Shown: piece after piece, positions 1 to 6,878 of the stretch | Layout of the letters: every line of letters starts with the position of its first letter | Position numbering within the stretch: the stretch's first letter is position 1 | DNA from: Bdellovibrionota bacterium | GTDB taxonomy: Bacteria > Bdellovibrionota > Bacteriovoracia > Bacteriovoracales > Bacteriovoracaceae | DNA: 9,999 nucleotides | Reading direction: 5' to 3' | Assembly (NCBI GenBank): GCA_030836365.1 | Contig: JAURQB010000124.1 | Coordinates: forward strand, 1-9,999 | Made by a program: the position numbers and the translations under genes | Notes under the pieces: generated by a model | Database searches by the model: none | What the model saw: the letters and a program-made list of their open reading frames with translations, nothing else | Told to the model about the DNA's origin: nothing

Positions 1-1
1 A

Positions 2-1447
2 GATGCCCTTTATTATTTGGATGAGTACTCTCTTAACATTCCCGATGATGGCACGGATCACGTGGATTACCGAGAAATGTGTCTTGCGAGTTATTCTTGT
101 ATTGATGCAAATGGAGAGCTGGTTGATGCGACGACCTATGAGGAGTGCATCGGCGGCGGGATGTGTATCACGACGTTTGCAGATAATGGTATTGATATAG
201 ATGGGGATACCACTAAAGATCTACCAATCAGGCTAGATCAAGCTTCAATTACAAATGCTCCATTAAGTGACGACACTACTCCAACGCATTACCTAAGGGG
301 AAATAGCGATGAAAATGATTATATCAGAGATCGCGGGATTTGCTGTCAAATGGGTGGGTTAGAGGATGGGAATCATCCTCATGAAATTCGTTGGGTCGCT
401 AATAAATGGGTTAAAAATTATTGGGTGCCTTACGGGTTTAATTGGACCTACGCGAGAGACCCGGATAATCCTACAGCATGTGTGGAATGGAATAATACTC
501 ACTCATGGACTTCCACGAGAAGTGAAGAAAATGGCAGCCACACAATTCCTGATGTCGGCCGATTTGCGGGTGGTTTTGATTTTCATTGGTCAGTGGAAAA
601 TGAGCGCTACTATCACGAAAGTTTGTGGGTCCAAAACTATACGAGTAATGAAACGGATAATATTTGTCTCAACGACAGTGGCACGGTTGTCGATGACCGC
701 TCTCCTGCAGATGCAACAGCGAGTGAAATTCCAGATGTTGATGCCTATGATTGTACCTTTGATGAAAATAATGACAGTAGCATTAATTCAACGGATGACT
801 ATGCCTCAGTCATTGATTTAGACCAAGTTTCTTGTCATGACTTTTCTTCTGAATCGGGGAAGGTGGAGTGTGTAAGCGGCGATAATTCTGATTCAGATGA
901 AGGTACGGCTAGAGGATGTGATTGCGATAATAGTAATAACCTCCATGAGGTTGGGGAATATAAGCTTTATACATATCAGCAAAAAGAATTTATTTTTACA
1001 GCAGATGATGTGATTTCTTGTGATGATGTTTATGATCCGGCCGAAGCAGGTGAGGAAAACGACACATCAGGAGATGATGTCGTTGATCACGATGAAGATC
1101 AAACGGTTGAAGATATTGGAGAACCGGAGACATGTAATGACTCCATGATTATGCAGTTTGATTTGCAAGATCAAATTCGCGTGTCGTATTGGGTAGATAA
1201 TTCAGAGCAAGAGTCTAGTGGGTGCGCAGAAACGTATGATGACTACTACTATGATGATTGGAGTGAAGACGATTATTACTGGTACCTGGAAAATACAACC
1301 GGCCGAGAAAGTGTTGAGGAAGGGGAGTGTTATTATGAGCGCTACTTTTATAAAAAAGAAAATGCGCCATTAAAATTCTGGGATTTCTATCATTTCTGGG
1401 ATAATCATTTAGATAAATATCCCACTCTTCAAAAGGTAGACGAGTAA
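2..1447 (+). CDS. Acidic, cysteine-rich, probably exported protein of unknown family (5' end outside window)
   Basis: The reading frame is open from the left edge of the window. Codons 2-16 (D-A-L-Y-Y) continue smoothly into the body, and the first possible start, TTG at 17, has no visible ribosome-binding site, so I treat the gene as 5'-partial. About 481 residues are visible. They are extremely rich in Asp, Glu, Asn, Ser and Tyr and contain 17 cysteines, including ICC and GCDC. A striking acidic-aromatic patch with runs such as DDYYYDDW lies at about nt 1237-1290. Many Cys plus many Asp/Asn suggest an extracytoplasmic protein stabilised by disulfides and perhaps binding divalent cations; this is inference, since any signal peptide would lie upstream. 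The C-terminus (KFWDFYHFWDNHLDKYP) is aromatic. I recognise no family. It overlaps the next gene by one base (TAATG), so the two are probably translationally coupled. Confidence 0.8.
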   Translation, partial: DALYYLDEYSLNIPDDGTDHVDYREMCLASYSCIDANGELVDATTYEECIGGGMCITTFADNGIDIDGDTTKDLPIRLDQASITNAPLSDDTTPTHYLRGNSDENDYIRDRGICCQMGGLEDGNHPHEIRWVANKWVKNYWVPYGFNWTYARDPDNPTACVEWNNTHSWTSTRSEENGSHTIPDVGRFAGGFDFHWSVENERYYHESLWVQNYTSNETDNICLNDSGTVVDDRSPADATASEIPDVDAYDCTFDENNDSSINSTDDYASVIDLDQVSCHDFSSESGKVECVSGDNSDSDEGTARGCDCDNSNNLHEVGEYKLYTYQQKEFIFTADDVISCDDVYDPAEAGEENDTSGDDVVDHDEDQTVEDIGEPETCNDSMIMQFDLQDQIRVSYWVDNSEQESSGCAETYDDYYYDDWSEDDYYWYLENTTGRESVEEGECYYERYFYKKENAPLKFWDFYHFWDNHLDKYPTLQKVDE

Positions 1448-1695
1448 TGGAAAAAATTCTTCATCGCTATCGCAGACTTATTATGTTTTTTCTATGCTCT
1501 GGTGTTGTGGGTGGAATGTTTTATCTCTATCAAGATGATTTTTATAAGTGGTCATGTGAAGAGGAATCGAATTCAGCGTCCTGTTTTCTGTACGCAAAAA
1601 AATTACTGAGCGAAGGCCAAAAAGAATTTGCTAAAAATTATTTTCAGCGCTCATGCACGGCCGGCTACACCGCTTCGTGTGCTTATTTAAAGTAA
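1447..1695 (+). CDS. Small membrane-anchored protein with one Sel1-like (Hcp-type) cysteine repeat
   Basis: An 82-residue protein whose ATG shares its A with the upstream TAA stop; AAGG lies about 11 bases upstream. A basic N-terminus (KILHRYRRL) is followed by one hydrophobic segment at about residues 11-28, fitting a type II-like inner-membrane anchor with the C-terminus in the periplasm. The C-terminal half has paired cysteines, C37/C46 and C70/C78, around a helix pair (ASCFLYAKKL ... AKNYFQRSC). The C-x7-C spacing and the A-x2-YF-x-RSC pattern match the disulfide-linked Sel1-like repeats of Helicobacter Hcp proteins. Only about one repeat unit is present, which is unusually short for this solenoid family. 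A protein-protein contact role, perhaps with the upstream gene product, is inferred from the overlap. It converges with the next gene, leaving only 3 bp between the stops. Confidence 0.8.
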   Translation: MEKILHRYRRLIMFFLCSGVVGGMFYLYQDDFYKWSCEEESNSASCFLYAKKLLSEGQKEFAKNYFQRSCTAGYTASCAYLK

Positions 1696-1698
1696 TAT

Positions 1699-3906
1699 CT
1701 AGTCTGCCGGAATAGTAGCGGCACTAACGAGCGCAAAAATGGCCCCAATATTCATTCTTCGTGCCCGCGTACCTTTTTTATTTCCAGTTAAATGAAACCA
1801 GAGAAGCTCGACAGTGCTTGGCTCTTTCATTTTTTGAAGAATGTAGTAGTAAATTGAATTAATGAGTCCATCCTTTGAAGGGTCTAAATTGGCAAAAGTC
1901 GCTAACGTGTTTTTAAAAACCAAATACCCTTGTTGGGCCTCATCGTAGGAAAGAATATTATCAAAATCATTATCGTAGCGAAGCATCGTCGTTTCCACGC
2001 TTCCAAAAGTGGCAAACAACCTGCCTAAATCAACTTTTGACATAGGGATAGTTTCATCTCGTTCTTCTTTGGCCGCTTTTTCAATATTTATTAAATACTC
2101 CATCACTTCTTCTTTGGAAAAGAAGACCGTGTAGTCATAAAGTTTTTGATAGTATTTTCTGTAATTTAATCGCTCCCAAAGAACTTCAAAAAAGTGCTCA
2201 CGATAACAAGAAACTAAAAATGCGTCCTGGCCGTCTTCGTCTTGGACGAGTTCACAAAATTCCTGAAGGGCACTCATTAAATTTTCGGCAACGCTGGCGC
2301 CAGAAAAAATATTAGTGACGTAACTAGTGGCCTCATCAAGATCTGTTGCCCCATCACCATTACTCATAAATTGAAAAAGATCCGTTCCTGTGGCCGCTTC
2401 ACCGACAAATCGCTCAAAATATTTGGGATAAACTTCCAATGCGACGAGCGCTTGTTTCAGGTCAGTGAGTAGCGTTCTTATTTCATTGTGAGAAATTTGA
2501 TAACCGACAATCTTTCCATTCGTGGGGTCAACTTTCCCGTGGCCGTAAACCTTAATCATAATATCGAGCCCAAAGCGAATGAGCGAGACCATGTTAAATC
2601 CATGAAGGCTGCGCCTATAATCATTGGTAAAATACTGAAGTCCTTCTTTTGAAGGAAAGGTGCGATAGGTTTTGGTGATGTAAAGATAGTCTTTCCAGTA
2701 TTTAAATACATCCGTTCGCGACAGATTTTCGTACTCTTCAAGCTCCACAAAATTCATATCGTTAATAGGAGTTGTTCCGCTCATCAGTTCATCATTGTAC
2801 GTATAAGTGGCCGCATTAAAATAAAGTCGCTCAACGGCTTCCTCTCCCCAATTAAGAAGAGTCATTAAGTCTGAAAAGTAATAATCCTCAGGGTTATGAG
2901 AATTTGGTGAAATCACTTTTAACTTGATATTTAAAATTGCTTCCTCCAGTTCTCTGATATCAAAACTTAAGGAATCTCCAAGCAGTCGATCAGCGACATC
3001 CATGAATTCACGATGAGTCAGAACCTCATGATCTGCATCAAGATCAGCAAGGTTGGCCTTAAAGGTTTTTATTGCAGAAAGAAAGTAAAAGATATTGTCT
3101 GTGGCATCTAGATCCTCAATCTCATTAATAAAAAAGATATCTGAAAAAGAAGAAAAGAGAGGAAAGAGTTTTTCTAGAAATAGGGCAACTTCATCCGAGG
3201 TGACAAATTCTTCTCTACCACCTAAAAGTAGCGGCTTGACGAATAAAAACTTTTTCACCAAATCAAGATCGAGATCATCATCACCAATTTCCATACTCGA
3301 TTGGATAAGTTCAATAAACGGAATAATCTCAAGCGTTAAGTTATTGCCTTTTTTATTTTTGATAAGCTCATTCATTTTTTCAATGATGAGTCCTGTATAC
3401 CCGTGAATCTTATCTCTGTGATCCCAGTAAGACTCACCCTCAATAACTGCATCCACTTCTTTTTTTAACGGCACAGCATAGCGATTAAATTTTTTAAGCA
3501 GGTCAAAAAGATTAGAAATATTTGGAAGAGAAATATTATCTTCTGGATCACGCAAAACGAGAGAGCTGAACTTAAAAAGTAAGTCAAGAGACTTGACCAT
3601 TCCGTCACCCTGGCCTGGAAAGAATTTTAAAATGAATCGTTCAAGCTCGGAGCGGTTTATGTAGTCTTCATTTTCTCGTCTGACGAAGTCGGTGAATTGT
3701 TTTAGGTTAATTTCAATACAATCCAGGTCACCTATAATATATTCATCCAGTATTTTTTTAATTCTCTCGGCGTCCATATTACAGGTTTGCTCAAAAGTAC
3801 CGCCTTCAACTTGATCCTTTACCGGGGCCACGTCATCCAGGCAGCTGGACAAACCAAGAAGAAAAAATAAAGGTAAAATTCGTTTGACGAGTGAAGGGCT
3901 TTTCAC
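1699..3906 (-). CDS. Large lipoprotein with multiple EF-hand-like motifs
   Basis: A 735-residue protein starting at GTG (3906-3904), with GAGGTG about 7 bases upstream supporting that start. The N-terminus is a lipoprotein signal peptide: Lys/Arg, a hydrophobic stretch, then LSSC with Cys22 as the lipidation site. The mature protein is mainly helical. The clearest calcium-binding loop is DNDFDNILSYDE at residues 645-656, which has D1, D3, D5, N6, L8, S9 and E12 of the EF-hand consensus. Weaker, partly degenerate copies occur near residues 76-88 (ending INRSEL), 231-240 (VTSDEV), 288-301 (LTHREF), 460-476 (ISHNEI), 516-526 (NGDG then DLDEA), 622-627 (MSKVDL) and 675-686 (DPSKDG). The C-terminal 20 residues are hydrophobic. 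A surface or periplasmic calcium-dependent structural role is inferred; no enzymatic motif is visible. It is transcribed divergently from the barrel gene at 4108. Confidence 0.85.
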   Translation of the reverse strand: MKSPSLVKRILPLFFLLGLSSCLDDVAPVKDQVEGGTFEQTCNMDAERIKKILDEYIIGDLDCIEINLKQFTDFVRRENEDYINRSELERFILKFFPGQGDGMVKSLDLLFKFSSLVLRDPEDNISLPNISNLFDLLKKFNRYAVPLKKEVDAVIEGESYWDHRDKIHGYTGLIIEKMNELIKNKKGNNLTLEIIPFIELIQSSMEIGDDDLDLDLVKKFLFVKPLLLGGREEFVTSDEVALFLEKLFPLFSSFSDIFFINEIEDLDATDNIFYFLSAIKTFKANLADLDADHEVLTHREFMDVADRLLGDSLSFDIRELEEAILNIKLKVISPNSHNPEDYYFSDLMTLLNWGEEAVERLYFNAATYTYNDELMSGTTPINDMNFVELEEYENLSRTDVFKYWKDYLYITKTYRTFPSKEGLQYFTNDYRRSLHGFNMVSLIRFGLDIMIKVYGHGKVDPTNGKIVGYQISHNEIRTLLTDLKQALVALEVYPKYFERFVGEAATGTDLFQFMSNGDGATDLDEATSYVTNIFSGASVAENLMSALQEFCELVQDEDGQDAFLVSCYREHFFEVLWERLNYRKYYQKLYDYTVFFSKEEVMEYLINIEKAAKEERDETIPMSKVDLGRLFATFGSVETTMLRYDNDFDNILSYDEAQQGYLVFKNTLATFANLDPSKDGLINSIYYYILQKMKEPSTVELLWFHLTGNKKGTRARRMNIGAIFALVSAATIPAD

Positions 3907-3940
3907 TGGTACACCTCAAAAAGTAATAAGTTAAAATTCT

Positions 3941-3972
3941 ATTATAAGAGACACGACAAGGATAGTTGTCAG
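3941..3972 (-). promoter_or_regulatory. Possible promoter of the EF-hand lipoprotein gene
   Basis: On the minus strand a perfect -10 hexamer TATAAT lies at 3946-3941, about 35 bases upstream of the GTG start. The best -35 candidate, CTGACA at 3972-3967, is separated by a rather long 20-base spacer. A short inverted repeat, GACAA (3955-3959) / TTGTC (3966-3970), lies between the two hexamers and could be a regulator site. This rests on motif matching alone. Confidence 0.35.
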
Positions 3973-4020
3973 GACGGTAGGTAATGCCTTGTAAGAAAAC
4001 CTGATTTTTGCTGTCGGGTA

Positions 4021-4026
4021 TATACT
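4021..4026 (+). promoter_or_regulatory. Possible -10 element for the barrel/Cys-rich lipoprotein operon
   Basis: TATACT at 4021-4026 resembles a sigma-70 -10 hexamer and lies about 80 bases upstream of the TTG start at 4108. No convincing -35 sits 16-18 bases upstream (the sequence there is AACCTG). Activator-dependent or weak transcription would be needed if this is real. The rest of the 201-bp divergent interval (3907-4107) holds no gene that I can support. Confidence 0.22.
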
Positions 4027-4107
4027 GGCAGATTTTACTTATTTAACTGAATGATGAGAAAATTACCGTAAAATAAACTGATCATCACTGCATGCAAAAG
4101 GATTTGC

Positions 4108-5424
4108 TTGAACAAGTTTATATTGCCCTTGTTGGGCCTTACATTTTATCAGACTGTTCACGCTGGAGGCTCGTTAGACTTCATGCAATTTCAGCGCTTG
4201 AACACGCCAAACAACCCTGGTGTGGCCAATAGTTGGTACGGGTTCAGTTATCACGACTCCTGGAATGTTGAAAAGTATCGCGCTCGTACACACGCGCAAA
4301 TTTCGGCCAGGCACTTTACTCAGGGAAAATCGACGATCTTCTCTGTGCAAGAGGCATATTTAGAGAGAAAGCGCGGTGACACTACTTTTGTCAGTGGGCG
4401 TCAAGTTCTTGACTGGTTTAATGCTGAAAAGTTCTGGACGCTAGGAAAGCTGAACGGTCTTCGCTCTTTTAGTTTCACGGAAGAGGAGCAAGAAGGATTA
4501 ATTGGTCTGCAATTTAAGCGAAAAATGTGGGGGGGTGAAATCGGCGTATTTGGGAGTTTACTCTATTTGCCTGAGTTAAACCCTGGCTACACTTTTCGAG
4601 ATGGAGAAATTGTCGGAAATAATGAGTGGTCGCGAATGCCACCGACGGAAATTCGTTTTCGTGAAGGGCGAGCACCCGTTAAATATGAATTGATACCGCC
4701 AGATATTCAAGAGCTCGTTGCGCAGAAATCTTTTGGTGTTAACTTTAAAAAAGATTTAGATTGGGTAAATTTATCTTTATTTGGAATCGTTAAGCCAGAA
4801 GCCAAGTTACGCTCTGGTGCCTATGGATATTATGAGCAGATTAATGATGATGCGGCCAAGATGCGAATCCGTGGATTTACGTTGTCTCACGCTGTGTATG
4901 GTGGCGAGCTTGCCATTCCAATGGGAGATCTAAAGCTCAACCTCGGTGCCATGTATATTGAGCCAGATCCCAACAGTGCAGAAAAGTTTGAACCAGAATC
5001 ATATGAAAATTATCAATATGAACCAGACATTTATCGTGAGCGGTATTATGTGGCGAGCTTAGTCGGTGCATGGGGTACTGGTGGCGTGTCCCTAAACTAT
5101 ATTTCTGGAAAAGAAGAATTGGTTCAAAAATTTGACGAGGACTCCAATGCTGAACCACTTTTTGGAAGTGAAATGAAGTGGAGAAATGCAATCGGCATGA
5201 GCGTGCATTACGAAATGTTTGATCGCTTCACGCTGGATGCAAAAGTTCAGGCCGATTTGGATAATCTCGATCGACTTTTTAAAGCGGAGTTAAAGTATCG
5301 GTACTCCAATTTTGCTCAAATTATGGTGGGGGCCGAGATTATCGATGCACCAGAGGATACATCCTTTTGGAGTACGTTTCGCTCCAATGATTCTAGCTAC
5401 GCAAAATTATCATATATATTTTAG
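4108..5424 (+). CDS. Outer-membrane beta-barrel (porin-like) protein
   Basis: A 438-residue protein starting at TTG (4108), with AAAAGGA ending 5 bases upstream. A Sec signal peptide is clear: MNK, a hydrophobic core, then VHA before Gly20 as the likely cleavage site. The rest alternates polar and hydrophobic residues with many aromatic-rich strands (for example GGEIGVFGSLLYLP and RFTLDAKVQADL), and the chain ends in Tyr-Ile-Phe, the terminal Phe typical of BAM-assembled outer-membrane proteins. The early segment QEAYLERKRGDTTFVSGRQ followed by VLDWFN recalls porin-like families in which a strand reads 'xxGRQ', such as DUF1302 or alginate-export-like barrels, but I cannot assign a family with confidence. 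The length fits a barrel of about 16-18 strands. The stop codon overlaps the ribosome-binding site of the Cys/His-rich lipoprotein gene, so the two are probably made together. The substrate is unknown. Confidence 0.8.
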   Translation: MNKFILPLLGLTFYQTVHAGGSLDFMQFQRLNTPNNPGVANSWYGFSYHDSWNVEKYRARTHAQISARHFTQGKSTIFSVQEAYLERKRGDTTFVSGRQVLDWFNAEKFWTLGKLNGLRSFSFTEEEQEGLIGLQFKRKMWGGEIGVFGSLLYLPELNPGYTFRDGEIVGNNEWSRMPPTEIRFREGRAPVKYELIPPDIQELVAQKSFGVNFKKDLDWVNLSLFGIVKPEAKLRSGAYGYYEQINDDAAKMRIRGFTLSHAVYGGELAIPMGDLKLNLGAMYIEPDPNSAEKFEPESYENYQYEPDIYRERYYVASLVGAWGTGGVSLNYISGKEELVQKFDEDSNAEPLFGSEMKWRNAIGMSVHYEMFDRFTLDAKVQADLDNLDRLFKAELKYRYSNFAQIMVGAEIIDAPEDTSFWSTFRSNDSSYAKLSYIF

Positions 5425-5427
5425 GAG
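5423..5427 (+). promoter_or_regulatory. Ribosome-binding site overlapping the upstream stop codon
   Basis: AGGAG at 5423-5427 overlaps the TAG stop of the barrel gene (5422-5424) and lies 5 bases upstream of ATG 5433. This spacing selects the ATG at 5433 over the adjacent TTG at 5430 and suggests translational coupling of the two genes. Confidence 0.7.
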
Positions 5428-5432
5428 TTTTG

Positions 5433-5750
5433 ATGAGAGTATTATTGTTAGCATTGGTTTCGATGTTTTTTCTAAGTTCATGTTCGGTGCATGTTTATCA
5501 CCATCATAAAAAACACTGGAAAAAAGCAGCTTGCGAAAAATGCGTTTCAAAGTGTTGTACTAAGAAATCATGTGAGAAATGTGAGAGCGGGAATTGCAAA
5601 GACTGTAAGGATTGTAAGTCCAATAAGGGTTGTAAGGATTGCAAGGCGAATAAAGAGTGCAAGACTTGTGATGCCAAAAGTGACTGTTCAACAGGCCAGT
5701 GTCCACTTGTTAAAGGTAAGCGCAGTAAAAAATCTTGCTGTAATTCCTAG
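5433..5750 (+). CDS. Cysteine- and histidine-rich small lipoprotein, probable metal binder
   Basis: A 105-residue protein. The lipoprotein signal peptide is textbook: MRVLLLALVSMFFLSSC, with Cys17 as the lipidation site. After it comes a His cluster (VHVYHHHKKHW), then a domain with 17 further cysteines, mostly in C-x2-C pairs separated by Lys-rich linkers (EKC, KDC and KTC units), ending in SCC near the C-terminus. Repeated units such as CKDCK point to internal duplication. This composition resembles metallothionein-like or other soft-metal-binding proteins (zinc, copper, cadmium), but no named family is recognised and metal binding is inference. An extracytoplasmic, membrane-tethered, fully reduced Cys-rich domain would be unusual; disulfides are the alternative. 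It follows the barrel gene after 8 bases, so a joint role in metal uptake, export or protection is possible. No terminator is evident before the convergent gene. Confidence 0.85.
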   Translation: MRVLLLALVSMFFLSSCSVHVYHHHKKHWKKAACEKCVSKCCTKKSCEKCESGNCKDCKDCKSNKGCKDCKANKECKTCDAKSDCSTGQCPLVKGKRSKKSCCNS

Positions 5751-5783
5751 CGAATATCCTGCTTGTCAATCAAACTAGAATAA

Positions 5784-6554
5784 CTAAAAAAGTCTCAATG
5801 CGGATGGGGTTTTCCAACTGTAGAGAAAGAGAAGTGTCGCTACTTGTTGCTCTTGTCGCGTTTGAAAAAAACCAGCTGAGCTAATGAGAGAATGCTCACC
5901 AAAGCGATGTTCGTAAAATCCATTAAGCATCTTTGAGTTTGATGCATTCTTTTTCATCTTATTAGAGATAAAAAGGAGTCCCGCTCGCTGATTTTCGCTT
6001 AGTTGGGTTCCTAAAATATTTAGGCTCACGAATGTCTGATCTTCACCAGGTGATCCAAGTAGCGTCGTAATCTCATCAACAAATTGGAGAGAGTCATCAT
6101 TTGCCTTTACGTTACTCCACTTATTTTCACTAATAAAAAAAACATCCTTGAAGCCGAGAGCGAGACGAATACCTGCAAATTCGCGATGTATTTTTCCTTC
6201 ACACACGGCCTTTGTGCAATCAAACGTATCAATGTTTTTAATCTGTTTGACCCCACTTTCTTTTCCAGCAAAAAATCCAAGAATGGGGAGAGGATAAATA
6301 AATGCTTTTCCTGAGACGTAATTAACGACGGCACTTGTGCGAAATTCGGCCTGAGCGCCATAGAAACCGTAGGTGATATCCTTTGGGTGATCTCTTTTTC
6401 CCCACAATGGATTGATTGCTTCTAAAGAGAATTTACTGAAGGCCCCAATAGGAAAACTTCGAGCGAGAACTTCGACTTTTTGATTGAATTCAACTGCGCC
6501 AAAAGAGCGAAACGCCAATGCAGCAAAGAGGATTAATGTAATTCGTTTTAGCAT
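5784..6554 (-). CDS. Exported, probably outer-membrane beta-rich protein of unknown function
   Basis: A 256-residue protein when started at ATG 6554-6552. This start gives a standard signal peptide (MLKRITLILFAALAFRSFGA, then VEF). The frame stays open upstream to a TTG at 6620, but that adds a 22-residue hydrophobic extension in front of the signal, which is unlikely. No strong Shine-Dalgarno precedes either start. The mature part alternates hydrophobic and polar residues, contains strand-like segments (GFYGAQAEFRTSAVVNYV, SLISSAGFFQ, VATLLFLYSW) and ends in Leu-Phe, fitting a small outer-membrane barrel. Two cysteines five residues apart (about C113 and C118 in D-C-TKAV-C-E) could form a disulfide. 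No family is recognised. It converges with the Cys-rich lipoprotein gene, leaving 33 bases between the stops. Confidence 0.75.
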   Translation of the reverse strand: MLKRITLILFAALAFRSFGAVEFNQKVEVLARSFPIGAFSKFSLEAINPLWGKRDHPKDITYGFYGAQAEFRTSAVVNYVSGKAFIYPLPILGFFAGKESGVKQIKNIDTFDCTKAVCEGKIHREFAGIRLALGFKDVFFISENKWSNVKANDDSLQFVDEITTLLGSPGEDQTFVSLNILGTQLSENQRAGLLFISNKMKKNASNSKMLNGFYEHRFGEHSLISSAGFFQTRQEQQVATLLFLYSWKTPSALRLF

Positions 6555-6666
6555 GGTGAAAATAATAAACGGAAAAGAATAAAAATTCAGGATTAATTTG
6601 TAAAAGTTAAATACAAACAAAAACTTACATTGAGCGACAAGTCACCTTTTCATTGAAACAATTTAT

Positions 6667-6753
6667 TCAGTGGTCGAATAGGCGAGGGTCCAAGGAAGGT
6701 ACGGATCTCCATGAAATTGTCCTAGATTTTTTTATGGAAACCCCTAGGTGCAT
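6667..6753 (-). CDS. Possible 28-codon leader or small-protein ORF with a masked ribosome-binding site
   Basis: On the minus strand an ATG at 6753-6751 opens 28 codons (beginning M-H-L-G-V-S-I-K-K-S) and stops at TGA 6669-6667. What makes it notable is a near-perfect Shine-Dalgarno, AAAGGAGGTG, 6 bases upstream when AAGGAGG (6766-6760) is taken as the core. Part of that site and the start codon lie inside the palindrome 6746-6762, so the RNA could fold to hide them. It ends about 110 bases before the start of the exported-protein gene on the same strand. The predicted peptide is basic and has no clear domain. It could be a regulatory leader peptide, a small protein, or chance. The Shine-Dalgarno is the only strong evidence. 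Confidence 0.28.
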   Translation of the reverse strand: MHLGVSIKKSRTISWRSVPSLDPRLFDH

Positions 6754-6762
6754 GATGCACCT
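6746..6762. repeat. 17-base palindrome AGGTGCAT-G-ATGCACCT
   Basis: Two perfect 8-base arms surround a single central base. As DNA it fits an operator for a dimeric regulator. As minus-strand RNA it would form a 6-bp stem with a 5-base loop that pairs the AGGTG of the Shine-Dalgarno and exposes or traps the AUG of the small ORF. It lies about 190 bases upstream of the exported-protein gene's start. Confidence 0.6.
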
Positions 6763-6853
6763 CCTTTCTAACCAAAAATCCAAAAAATTACATTTATATC
6801 AGTTTGGTTCTTTGAGCAGGAGGCTTGAGGGACCACCTTTTTTCCAAAAGGTT

Positions 6854-6878
6854 CCAAAAGGTACGCGGTACCTTTTGG
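6854..6878 (-). terminator. Hairpin element, copy 1: probable transcription terminator after the OmpA/vWA gene
   Basis: Perfect 11-bp arms (CCAAAAGGTAC / GTACCTTTTGG) surround a 3-base loop, 9 bases past the stop of the minus-strand gene. The stem ends in CCTTTT, and a further 7-bp stem ACCTTTT/AAAAGGT (6835-6852) follows, but there is no clean U-run beyond the hairpin. It shares 24 identical bases, in inverted orientation, with the element at 7956-7979, so it belongs to a repeat family. Termination is inferred from position and structure. Confidence 0.55.

Noticed and set aside
3095..3406. Plus-strand 103-codon ORF inside the lipoprotein gene
   Set aside because: It lies wholly antisense to a well-supported gene, has a Ser/Lys-rich composition expected from reverse reading, and has no ribosome-binding site.
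5430..5432. TTG as the start of the Cys-rich lipoprotein
   Set aside because: The adjacent ATG at 5433 has better spacing to AGGAG and gives a standard lipoprotein signal.
6555..6620. Longer N-terminus for the exported protein (TTG at 6620)
   Set aside because: It would place a hydrophobic 22-residue extension in front of an otherwise standard signal peptide and has no ribosome-binding site.
6755..6770. CACCTCCTTTCTA resembles the 3' end of 16S rRNA
   Set aside because: The flanking sequence does not match the conserved helix 45 of 16S rRNA, and the same bases are explained as the complement of a Shine-Dalgarno on the minus strand.
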